Positions 48,003 through 59,000 of a DNA stretch of 64,000 nt are shown piece by piece (positions within the stretch are counted from its first letter, which is position 1; each line of letters opens with the position of its first letter). Made by a program: the position numbers and the translations under genes. Source of the DNA: Siphonodentalium dalli (lineage: Eukaryota > Mollusca > Scaphopoda > Gadilida > Siphonodentaliidae); contig CP136061.1 of the NCBI GenBank assembly GCA_032622095.1, positions 1,612,001-1,676,000 on the forward strand. Direction: 5' to 3'. The notes beneath the pieces are model-generated. The model searched no databases and was not told the DNA's origin. It saw only the letters and a list, made by a program, of their open reading frames with translations.

Positions 48003-49440
48003 GGTTCAACTTATGATATTGACGTATTTTTAAGAGAACAGGCTGGATGGATATCGGTCGTGTCTATACTATACACCCAAACCAATATGAAAGTTTTTGT
48101 GTCCCGACCACTGCTTCACACTGTCAAGGGACCAACATCTTATGAAGATCTCAGAAATGTCGACGGAACACTTCGTGATTCCTATAGCGTTCTCGAAGAT
48201 GACTCTCTTTTGAGTGGAGCTATGGGGACGCAGCTCTAGCACAGTCGCCATTTCGGATTCGAAACCATTTCGCCATCATGGTTCACGTTTGCTCTATAAG
48301 TGATGCCATGGCATTATGGCTGGTACACAGAGAATCTATGAACGAAGATATTCTACAAGGGTCAACATTCAAATGCAACATTCAGTATTTAATGAGGCAT
48401 TAATCAGCAGAGAGAACACGGCTCTTGCATTAGGTGGACATTATGTTGGATACTAATGGACTACCAATAACTTTAAGAATGACCTATGACTCGAGATTAC
48501 ATTGCTGAAACGTCTTATGACAGAGAAGAGATTGCACAAATATGGTAAACGATAATACACCGCAGCGCTATCATGTGGAATAGCCTCAACCTTATTGGTC
48601 GGCAGGAGAACAGCTCACTCGGCATTTAAACTGAAGACTGAGTAAAGTAAACTCTAAGTGCAACATTTCCAAGGGAACCGGGGAGCATATCTGCTATACC
48701 AATGTAAGCTTCTTGTCTGGGATGAATGTACTATGTCGCACAAGACAGATTTGACAAGCTTCTCCATGATGTAAAGGACACATATAAGCTGATAGGGCAT
48801 AACTGTGCCCATTGCCTGTGATTTTACCGGTCGTTCCCGACGAACTAAATGCAAGCGTGAAATCGTCCTATCTTTGGCCAGAAGTTAGAACACTCCGATT
48901 AGTAACAAACATGATAGTCCATTTCCATCAAAACTTACAAATGCTGCACAGTTCGCCAGCAAGCTCCTGAATATTGTTAATGGCACCATTGCAAAGGACT
49001 CTGAAGGCTTCACAGCCCTGTCTCGTGGACAAAACAGCAACAGCCTCCAATCACTGCAACATCAAGTTGGTTGAGCCAGCGACCAATTCTTTCTCCAAAA
49101 AATGTTGATGTCGAACAAGGAAATGCAAACATACTTGAACTGATTCCCGGAGATGTCCACTTATAAACCGATATATGTCGACACCATGCCAGACATCACA
49201 TAGTTAGTGCATTATTCTGTGGAATGAGAAATGTATTGACTTATATTATATTTGATTTAGGTGCATAATGGGCATAGAGTCGCCTCAGTTTGTGCCCGTA
49301 GCGAACTGAAATTAAAAGTCAATTTAGTGCCATTGTGGTCACAAAATAGCACGAATAAACCAATTCACGATTTACCATATGAACGCTCTTTATAATGTGT
49401 TTTCACTGTGGCCCGCGCGAGCCAACGAAATAACGGGTAT

Positions 49441-50129
49441 ATGTCCACTATGGGCTTATTTCAGAATCATATGTCATAGGTAACGAGTCGAAACATGATA
49501 TGACATGCGCTTATCATGGCATATAGTCAGCAAACTGCAACTGATGATGGTCTTATCAAAACATGTTGGCATCTTTTTAACTCATTGGGAGTAATTTTCA
49601 AAAACCTAGAAATTCTACCTTTGGCATTAAATGAATCTTGTTTTTGTGGGGTGCGTTCTAAAACTATTATCAAAATTCTAATAAACCGCTCCAGGGTCCA
49701 GGGTCCAGCTTCCACCTCAAAATTCATGTCATCAGAACGAGGAGCAATTTGTCTGCGAGAAATTGGGACCTTGCCATCATCACATTTAGCCTCGATTCGA
49801 GGCCCTCGAATCTTCTTTAATATGTCTACAGCAGACAAACTCCCCTTTCTTTTGACATCCATACATTTGTGCACTACCTTCATTATGTGGGGAAATTATA
49901 TGACGGATAGGTTGAAAGCCATTAATTCTTTCGCTATACTTATGTTGACAAACGGAAAGGCCGTAAGGTCCGTCAGCCAGTGCTCCATTCTGACGTTTTA
50001 TTGTCATTCCGGAGGGCTAGGTGTGATTTACGTTGACCCGGACAGATGTGTCACCTTGTCAGGCACCCACTTACCTGTATTGGTTAACCTATAAAACTAT
50101 GTCCACTATGGGCTTATTTCAGAATCATA
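49441..50129. repeat. Direct 31-bp repeats flanking an open segment
   Basis: ATGTCCACTATGGGCTTATT plus TCAGAATCATA occurs at 49441-49471 and again at 50099-50129. The 49400-49470 side is also related, inverted, to 47680-47790. Between the repeats, a 192-codon plus frame (49516-50094) and a 118-codon Lys/Arg-rich minus frame (49527-49883) overlap. Neither is recognised, and openness on both strands argues against simple coding. It may be a captured fragment or the interior of a non-autonomous element. Confidence 0.45.
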
Positions 50130-50430
50130 GGTCCAATATGAACCTAATTTCACAAGCATAAGTAAGCAAACTGGTTTCTCGGGAACTACTGGCCACTCGT
50201 CAGAAAATACTGGGCCGATCTCACTGTGCACTGAAATTTGATATGGCCGTGTATTTCGGCCCTCTAGGTAACATCGACTGGTCCTGATTCCCTAACGTCG
50301 AGTTTTGACGTCATAACGGCACATGAGAGAGACGGGACCCAGACCAGGAGTGCTGAAATATATATTCATGCCAAATTTCATCGCAATCGGTGCAGAAATG
50401 TAGACGGCTAAAAGGAACATACATAGGCAA

Positions 50431-50490
50431 GAGAGAGAGAGAGAGGGCGAGAGAGAGAGATAGGGAGGGAGGAGGGAGGGAGAGAGATAG
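50431..50490. repeat. GA-rich microsatellite
   Basis: (GA)n grading into GGGAGG repeats; the Arg/Glu-rich frame here is low complexity only. Confidence 0.9.
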
Positions 50491-50829
50491 CTATATGGGC
50501 GTGCAAGTATGGGGTGTGCTTGATTTGTTGTCAGTCGAGTCTATTTTTATACAGAAAGACATTCGTATGTTTCATTTATCGAGATTTATCGGAATTGTTT
50601 ATCCGTGTAAAAGTTATTCCTCGTTTCGGACTTTCATATTACATACTAGGTTCGAAGTCAGGTTTAATTCAATAGCTCTCCTCTATTCAGATGTTAAGGT
50701 CCGAAATGAATCCATTCATTGGAATTATTTTAGAGAAACCTTAATAAATTATCAGAATTTCAGATTCTATGGTAAAAACTCATTCATTGATATGAAATAT
50801 AGTTTTATATTGACATAGGTTTTCTCTAA

Positions 50830-50985
50830 CCCCATGATTAGTTACTTCAAACCCAATGTTTGGTTAATTTAACCTAACGTTTGGTTACAAAGTTGGGTTA
50901 CCATAACCCAATGGTTGGTTACTTTTTTAACAGCTCTACCCCAACATTTATTCGGATTCAGTTGATTAAACTTTGGGTTACAGTT
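50830..50985. repeat. Short AACCCAA/TTTGGTTA tandem motif cluster
   Basis: AACCCAATGTTTGGTTA-like units recur five to six times in alternating orientation (CCCATGATTAGTTAC, CCTAACGTTTGGTTA, CCCAATGGTTGGTTA). Confidence 0.6.
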
Positions 50986-51225
50986 TGACTAAACTTTAGT
51001 TATATTGTTTTTATTGTATAGTAGTTCATTATGCGAAATGTGTTCACTATCGAGGTACCGTAAGCTTTTGCGAGAAATGGAGATTTTTAAGTTTTATTTA
51101 TGAAACCTCCTACAGATTCAAAACAAATATCAGTAATTGAAATTCCCAGGTCTGATATTTCGGAAACCATCGTATTCTAGCTAGTTATGCCCATGTTGTA
51201 CACAATTAATAATTCTGTATCGCAG

Positions 51226-51391
51226 GCAGCCATCGTACTGTACACTGGAGGCGATATTGTGGCATGGTTGTTGTTTGACACCGTTGGCGCCAATCGTATG
51301 TCATGGTTTACACCGGAGAGGCTGAATTCCACCAGCTGGTCAGACCTGCCCAGAGACCTAGGTTCCAAATTCAAATGGCTTTAAGCGGAAC
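51226..51391 (+). pseudogene. Downstream exon of the 39092-39252 domain, with a frameshift before its donor
   Basis: The acceptor CTGTATCGCAG ends at 51225. The frame AAIVLYTGGDIVAWLLFDTV, then GANRMSWFTPERLNSTSWSD continues the domain begun at 39092-39252, joining ISK to AAIVLYTGG in phase 0. In the recalled family this segment reads V.LY..G..VA.L.FDG.GS...WFS..RL..SSW.DL and runs into an F.YFS..G stretch. Here KFKWL is followed by an in-frame TAA ten bases before a consensus donor (AAC|GTAAGT, 51392). Shifting frame in the last 13 bases restores FSGT, so a one- to two-base indel is likely. The indel could be decay or an assembly error. Family identity is from memory and has not been searched. 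Confidence 0.5.
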
Positions 51392-51599
51392 GTAAGTCAC
51401 TAGTTACCGATACGAACATGTAGATCCAGGGAAATGACCAAAGCCGGGATCGTATGGGCGAATTACATGACGCCTTTTCTAACATCTCAGCGTTTAAGAA
51501 ATAATTTATCATCTAATTCGTCAACCATTTGCGATAATCTTACAGACATCCCACGCAAATGACACACTATTACATTTAATTAAAAACATATTATGGACT

Positions 51600-51945
51600 T
51601 GTTCGATGTGTGGAACTGATAAATTAAAACTCAGGCGCTACGCTATGGGAATGTAGCATTCTACTAACATCGCCCAAAATCTCAAAGAAATCGACCATAC
51701 AACTCCATAGAAAACACCGTCTGAACTACGCTCAATTGCAAATATTTACTTCTCGATCGGGACGCAACTATCTGTGATAAACTAATGAAAACGATTTCGC
51801 CATCGAGAGTCACAGTATTTAATTAATACATAAGAATGACTGTGCTTGTTGTCAATTTGGATATAATATTTATAAAATTTACTACTTTGAGCAAGATTAT
51901 TCTCCATTTCTATTTGATCACTCTACCGGAGTGTTTCACATCACT
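51600..51945 (-). repeat. Dispersed repeat, copy B (inverted relative to 3105-3400)
   Basis: The reverse complement matches 3105-3400 in order, with about three-quarters of positions alike by eye (CAGATAGTTGCGT, AAATATTT.CAATT, GTAGTTCAG, TTTTCTATGGAGT). Confidence 0.65.
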
Positions 51946-52440
51946 TTAAACCTTTTTCGGGGCCGCCTGGTGAACGTAAAAATATTTCCACTACTTTGCA
52001 TAACCTTCTTTCTTGCACCGATATCGCTTGGAAAACTAAGAAAATGTATTAGGAAAGAAACTCAACCACCAAAAGGATCACTTTACACACCGTTACTGTA
52101 ATCTGACACCAAGGGCAGATATTTGAAGAGAGAACTCCCGTGCAATTACGAACAATCCGAAGTACCAAAAAACCCCAGATCATCTGGAAGTGAGAAAAAG
52201 GAAGGAAAACCAGTAGCACGACTTCCTGGATAAGAAATATCACCCACAGGGTAACACATGACAGCGAAACGCCTGAACGAGCGGTATGGCTTTATGTGTG
52301 GCTCTATGTATGGATCAGGACCTTACCAAATGTAATTGCAAATACATCTGTCTCATCTCATACGACAAGTCCGCAGCCGACAGTGCAATATCCAAACTCG
52401 AAAAAATAGCGTGCACGACCAAGAGACACACCGGTAATAA

Positions 52441-53747
52441 AACCACAATATTAGACGTACCAATCTACTCTATCAAACCACAATATTAGACGTACCAATC
52501 TACTCTATCAAACCACAATATTAGACGTACCAATCTACTCTATCAAACCACAATATTAGACGTACCAATCTACTCTATCAAACCACAATATTAGACATAC
52601 CAATCTACTCTATCAAACCACAATATTAGACGTACCAATCTACTCTATCAAACCACAATATTAGACGTACCAATCTACTCTATCAAACCACAATATTAGA
52701 CGTACCAATCTACTCTATCAAACCACAATATTAGACGTACCAATCTACTCTATCAAACCACAATATTAGACGTACCAATCTACTCTATCAAACCACAATA
52801 TTAGACGTACCAATCTACTCTATCAAACCACAATATTAGACGTACCAATCTACTCTATCAAACCACAATATTAGACGTACCAATCTACTCTATCAAACCA
52901 CAATATTAGACGTACCAATCTACTCTATCAACTTATTAGACGTACCAATCTACTCTATCAAACCACAATATTAGACGTACCAATCTACTCTATCAAACCA
53001 CAATATTAGACGTACCAATCTACTCTATCAAACCACAATATTAGACGTACCAATCTACTCTATCAAACCACAATATTAGACGTACCAATCTACTCTATCA
53101 AACCACAATATTAGACGTACCAATCTACTCTATCAAACCACAATATTAGACGTACCAATCTACTCTATCAAACCACAATATTAGACGTACCAATCTACTC
53201 TATCAAACCACAATATTAGACGTACCAATCTACTCTATCAAACCACAATATTAGACGTACCAATCTACTCTATCAAACCACAATATTAGACGTACCAATC
53301 TACTCCATCAACTTATTAGACGTACCAATCTACTCTATCAAACCACAATATTAGACGTACCAATCTACTCTATCAAACCACAATATTAGACGTACCAATC
53401 TACTCTATCAACTTATTAGACGTACCAATCTACTCTATCAAACCACAATATTAGACGTACCAATCTACTCTATCAAACCACAATATTAGACGTACCAATC
53501 TACTCTATCAACTTATTAGACGTACCAATCTACTCTATCAAACCACAATATTAGACGTACCAATCTACTCTATCAAACCACAATATTAGACGTACCAATC
53601 TACTCTATCAACTTATTAGACGTACCAATCTACTCTATCAAACCACAATATTAGACGTACCAATCTACTCTATCAAACCACAATATTAGACGTACCAATC
53701 TACTCTATCAACTTATTAGACGTACCAATCTACTCTATCAACTTATT
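52441..53747. repeat. 35-bp satellite array with 100-bp higher-order structure
   Basis: The unit is AACCACAATATTAGACGTAC plus CAATCTACTCTATCA. About 37 copies are present, nearly all identical. A 30-bp variant, in which ACTTATTAG replaces AACCACAATATTAG, appears first at about 52931. From 53311 it recurs exactly every 100 bp (53311, 53411, 53511, 53611, 53711), so the array end is a 35+35+30 higher-order repeat. Confidence 0.97.
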
Positions 53748-54150
53748 CAACAAGAGTAGGGGTCAAACATAAGAAATCAAAGACACTCCACAGATTTCAT
53801 CAGTGATCTAAAAAGACACTCAATTGTAACAAAAAGAACTCCCAACTGCAAAGGAGTTACCACAACTTCAATGTATATACCGACGGTATCGATCCCATTA
53901 ACACATTAGCAGAACACGGGTTGAAAGAAATCACCGAACAAATGAAGACTGACTGCCTGGGAGAACAATAGAAGAATTGCGTCAGGGACTGCATCATTGC
54001 ACAAGTCAGTGTGCGGGTTCTTCTGTGCTACCCTTGTTGCAATGTTTCAGTATGTGCAATATCTCACACTTCCCATCATCTTTGTAAACGCCATCTCAAA
54101 ATCAAAATCACGATACAGTTAGCAAGTGACATACAATAGATGTAGACCAG
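53748..54150. other. Spacer between the 35-bp satellite and the LINE relic
   Basis: Fragmentary frames such as DPINTLAEHGLKEITEQMK could be remnants of the LINE's upstream part; this is not supported beyond position and composition. Confidence 0.3.
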
Positions 54151-54151
54151 T

Positions 54152-56092
54152 ATGGCACACACAGGTCGGAGACCAATCAGCCTCCCAACCAAATGTAGAA
54201 GACTGACAAAGATCATACTTCTCCTCTTGCTAATATCTGGAGATGTCCATCCCCGCCAGGACCATCCGCAAAACCACAAGATATCAACCCATGTGGATTA
54301 TGTGAGATCCCAGTCGCCGGAGCACCAGGGGCATATGCTGCGATGAGTGCAGCTTTTGGTACCACAAACCATGCTTAGAAATGTCATTGTCATGAATAAC
54401 CAAGCCAAACACCACATGGATACGCTGTCTACTATAAGTAACGGGACGCTTAGTGGTCGGATATGGTGTCATGTGAGGCGAAGCGAGGCCGCCTAATATT
54501 GATCTCGCTGAGCCTCACATGACACCATATATATCCGACCACTAAGCGTCCCGAAGCGTAATTATTATGTCAGTGGACAAACTCCAGCATATCCCTTAAT
54601 TAATCGTCGTTATAATTTATTTTAATTTGGTAAGTTAAATGTGTCGTCTAGGCCATTAACTTGACGTGTAACGTCACAGTGACGCGCCACAGGCGTTGAA
54701 CGTCAACGCATTGAGTCAGGGGCTAATTACCATTAGTAAGACAACTTGTTGAGTTTGATAGTTAATTTATGATTCTTTAGAATTCCTCAAATATATCGCA
54801 TGCAGGTTTTGGTACATGGTACTACGTCTTTAAATTCGCAGACAATGATTTCCGATAGATATCCACTTTCTTGGCGCCAAAATACACCCAAAATATCCTC
54901 GAGGCGACAGAGTTTTTGAAAAACAAGATGGTGGATAAGCACCTACTATTGATTTCATATGGGGTCACTAACCTAATATGGGTTCATATACCGTCACTAT
55001 GTATCGACGCTGATTGGCTAATTGCAAGAGCTGACATAATAAAGCATATGACACAGCAAGTATTTCATCATTTACATTCCATAGCTCAAATCACCATGAA
55101 CCATTATCAGAAGATCATATATCCGTAGGATCATCACTAAATAGTACATCATTCAGTTCGACAAAAGCCAGCGACCCAGATACAAGCCACTCTGCTAGCA
55201 GACTAAGAAGCAGAGAGGCATAAGATACCAGTACAACAACTTAATTGACTTTAACATCCAAGAAAAAGATCACAGATTGTGAACTAGAGTGGGTTAATAT
55301 GAAAATGCACAAACGGAAAGACATCCTGGTTGGAAATTTCGCACACAGAAACCTCAACGACATCAACCAACTAGTGGAGTTCCTGAATAAGATCGCCAAG
55401 AATAAGAACATCCGATTAATGGGTGATTTTAATTGCCCATCCATTAATTGGGAAACACTAAAGGTCAACAGAAGTGCCAATGACACCGAAGTACAACAAC
55501 TTCGTCGACATCACAAACACCAGAACAACATCTCTCTCAAATGCAAATGAAACCTACGGAGAGAACAGCAACCTTGTCATTGTCTAAAACCCATCATTAG
55601 TGATGACTGTCGACACAATATCTGGCACCTCGGATCACAACATCGTGGAGATCAGCTAACATATCCAGCATCTACTAGAAAGGAGACACACATAAGGCGG
55701 AAAACTATCGCCCATTATATCGCTGACCTCCATTCCATGCATGATCTTGGAACATATCATATAAAGTCATATAATTAACCATCTAAATGAGCACGAAACT
55801 CTAACATCACGCTAACCATGGCTTCCTATCAAAGTACTCTTGGGTGACTAAGCTAGCTGAGAAATGATCGCGAACGTATTGCCATATGATGTATTTGTTG
55901 AAAATCCGAAACTCCAATCGTAATAACAGATATGGAGAAACTACAACGAATAGAAAGAAGAAAACAGTGACGTAGTACCATATTCGTAATTCTTATATAT
56001 ATACGTAGACGAAATACTACAATCCTTCGACAATACAAGAAAGTCGATGTTACCATTTTAGACTTTTCCAAGGCATTCGACACCGTGACACA
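54152..56092 (+). pseudogene. CR1/L2-like LINE relic: 2A-like motif, PHD-like finger, endonuclease, reverse transcriptase fragment
   Basis: A hydrophobic run (IILLLLLISGDVHP, 54209-54253) is followed after a one-base shift by PGPSAKPQ. Together these form a GDVxxxPGP signature like the 2A-like peptides reported at the front of some marine-invertebrate LINE proteins. Next come PCGLCEIPV and, in another frame, CDECSFWYHKPCLEMS, which together fit a PHD-type finger. At 55245-55550 an endonuclease section reads KMHKRKDILVGNF and GDFNCPSINWETLKV, then TISGTSDHN (about 55630). The reverse transcriptase keeps ENYRPLY, LTSIPCMILEHII, and the palm motif ILDFSKAFDTVTHH (56055-56094), where it stops at the satellite. 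Frameshifts are frequent, and a fold-back element lies inside at 54442-54553. Confidence 0.82.
54442..54553. mobile_element. 112-nt fold-back hairpin inside the LINE relic
   Basis: Left arm CGGGACGCTTAGTGGTCGGA plus TATGGTGTCATGTGAGGC pairs with the right arm, which ends ATCCGACCACTAAGCGTCCCG minus its first base. The arms differ only by a TATA slip. A small inner stem AGCGAG/CTCGCT sits in the loop. It is probably a short fold-back MITE; no TSD is clear. Confidence 0.75.
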
Positions 56093-59000
56093 TCACACAT
56101 CAGGAATCACACGGCTACATTACTTGTTATTTCTACATAGCGCAGTCTAATATAATCATTACAGGGATCAGACGGCTACATTACCGCGTGATTTCTACTT
56201 AGTACACTCTAATATAATCATTGCAGGGATGTGTATATTATTACCGTGTGATTTCTACGTAGCACAGACTAGATTAATATAATCATGGCAGGGATCACAC
56301 GGCTACACTACCGTGTGATTTCCACAGATTAATATAATCATTACAGGGATCACACGGCTACACTGCCGTGTGATTTCTACAGACTAATATAATCATTACA
56401 GGGATCACACGGCTACACTGCCGTGTGATTTCTATGTAGCACAGACTAGATTAATATAATAATTACAGGGATCACACGGCTACACTACCGTGTGATTTCT
56501 ACAGACTAATATAATCATTACAGGGATCACACGGCTACACTACCGTGTGATTTCTACAGACTAATATAATCATTACAGGGATCACACGGCTACACTACCG
56601 TGTGATTTCTACAGACTAATATAATCATTGCAGCGAGCACACGGCTACACTACCGCGTGGTTTCTACAGACTAATATAATCATTACAGGGATCACACGGC
56701 TACACTACCGCGTAATTTCTACAGTCTAGTATAATCAGTGCAGGGATCACACGGCTACACTACCGTGTGATTTCTACAGACTAATATAATCATTACAGGG
56801 ATCACACGGCTACACTACCTCGTGATTTCCACATATTAATATATTCATTGCAGGGATCATACGGCTACACTACCGCGTGATTTCTACAGACTAATATAAT
56901 AATTACAGGGATCATACAGCTACACTGCCGTGTGATTTCTACAGACTAATATAATCATTACAGGGATCACACGGCTACACTGCCGCGTGATTTCTACAGA
57001 CTAATATAATCATTGCAGGGATCATACGGCTACACTACCGCGTGATTTCTACAGACTAATATAATCATTGCAGGAATAATATGGCTACTCTACCGCGTGA
57101 TTTCCACAGACTAATATAATCATTACAGGGATCACACGGCTACACTACCGTGTGATTTCCATAGACTAATATAATAATTGCAGGGATCATACGGCAACAC
57201 TAGCGCGTGGTTTTTACATATTAATATAATCATTGAGGTAGCATACGGCTACACCGCCGCGTGATTTCCACAGACTAATATAATAATTGCAGGGACTATA
57301 TGGCCACACTGCCGTGTTATTTATACATAGCATAGACTAATATAACCATTGCAGTGATCATACGGCTACTCTACCGCGTGATTTATACAGACTAATATAA
57401 TCATTACAGGGATCACACGGCTACACTACCTCGTGATGTCTACAGACTAATATAATCATTACAGGGATCACACGGATACACTACCGTGTGATTTCTACAG
57501 ACTAATATAATCATTACAGGGATCACACGGCTACACTACCGCGTGATTTCTACAGACTAATATAATCATTGCAGGAATCATATGGCTACACTCCCGCGTG
57601 ATTTCCACAGACTAATATAATCATTACAGGGATCACACGGCTACACTGCCGTGTGATTTCCACAGACTAATATAATCAATGCAGGAATCATACGGCTACA
57701 CTACCTCGTGATTTCTACAGACTAATATACTCATTGCAGGGATCACACGGCTACACTACCTCGTGATTTCTACATATTAATATAATAATTGCAGGGATCA
57801 CACGGCTACACTACCGCGTGATTTCTACAGACTAATATAATCATTGCAGGGATCATACGGCTACACTACCGCGTGATTTCTACAGACTAATATAATCATT
57901 GCAGGGATCATACGGCTACACTACCGCGTAATTTCTACAGTCTAATATAATCATTACAGGGATCATATGGCTACACTACCGCGTGATTTCTACAGACTAA
58001 TATAATCATTGCAGGGATCATACGGCTACACTACCGCGTGATTTCTACAGACTAATATAATCATTGCAGGGATCATACGGCTACACTACCGCGTAATTTC
58101 TACAGTCTAATATAATCATTACAGGGATCATATGGCTACTCTACCGCGTGATTTCTACAGACTAATATAATCATTACAGGGATCATACGGCTACACTACC
58201 GCGTGATTTCTACTGACTAATATAATCATTACAGTGATCATACGGCTACACTGCCGCGTGATTTCTACAGACTAATATAATCATTACAGTGATCATACGG
58301 CTACACTACCGCGTGATTTCTACAGACTAATATAATCATTGCAGGAATCATATGGCTACTCTACCGCGTGATTTCTACTGACTAATATAATCATTACAGT
58401 GATCATACGGCTACACTGCCGCGTGATTTCTACAGACTAATATAATCATTACAGTGATCATACGGCTACACTACCGCGTGATTTCTACAGACTAATATAA
58501 TCATTGCAGGAATCATATGGCTACTCTACCGCGTGATTTCTACAGACTAATATAATCATTGCAGGGATCATACGGCTACACTACCGCGTAATTTCTACAG
58601 TCTAGTATAATCAGTGCAGGGATCACACGGCTACACTGCCGTGTGATTTCTACAGACTAATATAATCATTACAGGGATCATACGGCTACACTACCGTGTG
58701 ATTTCCACATATTAATATAATCATTACAGGGATCACACGGCTACACTGCCGTGTGATTTATACAGACTAATATAATCATTACAGGGATCACACGGCTACA
58801 CTACCGTGTGATTTCTACAGATTAATATAATCATTGCAGGAATCATACGGCTACACTACCGCGTGATTTCTACAGACTAATATAATCATTACAGGGATCA
58901 TACGGCTACAGTACCGCGTGATTTCCATAGACTAATATAATAATTACAGGGATCATACGGCTACAGTACCGCGTGATTTCTACAGACTAATATAACCATT

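Larger units (their letters stand above)
44029..49190 (+). pseudogene. Decayed autonomous Helitron Rep-helicase gene
   Basis: A Helitron Rep/Hel protein can be followed in shifting frames. It starts MPPKKTCLSKYQNVREVRAS at 44029, then a Ser/Arg repeat region. A CxxC zinc motif follows (GPLDRECQYCKALKF, LCCSSGK near 44606-44675), then VYHRIGSLCPLDS, THRSYDALQYPL (45238), CDGNAVNIGEQVILPSS (46150) and NPKWDEI (46300). The HUH site reads QKRCLAHANML (46464), so the second His is Asn. The catalytic tyrosine block keeps only SSKYVHKGSDMA (Tyr at 46868); the first Tyr of the YxxKY pair is gone. Helicase pieces are WDECTMSHK (48717, Walker B region), PDELNASVKSSYLW (48838) and SPKNVDV (about 49092), ending near PGDVHL. 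Many stops and frameshifts and two nested insertions make it dead. Such proteins mobilise Helitrons by rolling-circle replication. Confidence 0.88.

Noticed and set aside
3105-51945. 48-kb giant transposon bounded by the 3.1 kb and 51.6 kb inverted repeats
   Set aside because: The repeats are diverged, lack defined ends and TSDs, and the interval holds no giant-transposon genes such as a polymerase or capsid-type gene.
52441-53747. CRISPR-like array (35-bp repeats)
   Set aside because: Units are contiguous with no unique spacers, and the context is eukaryotic.
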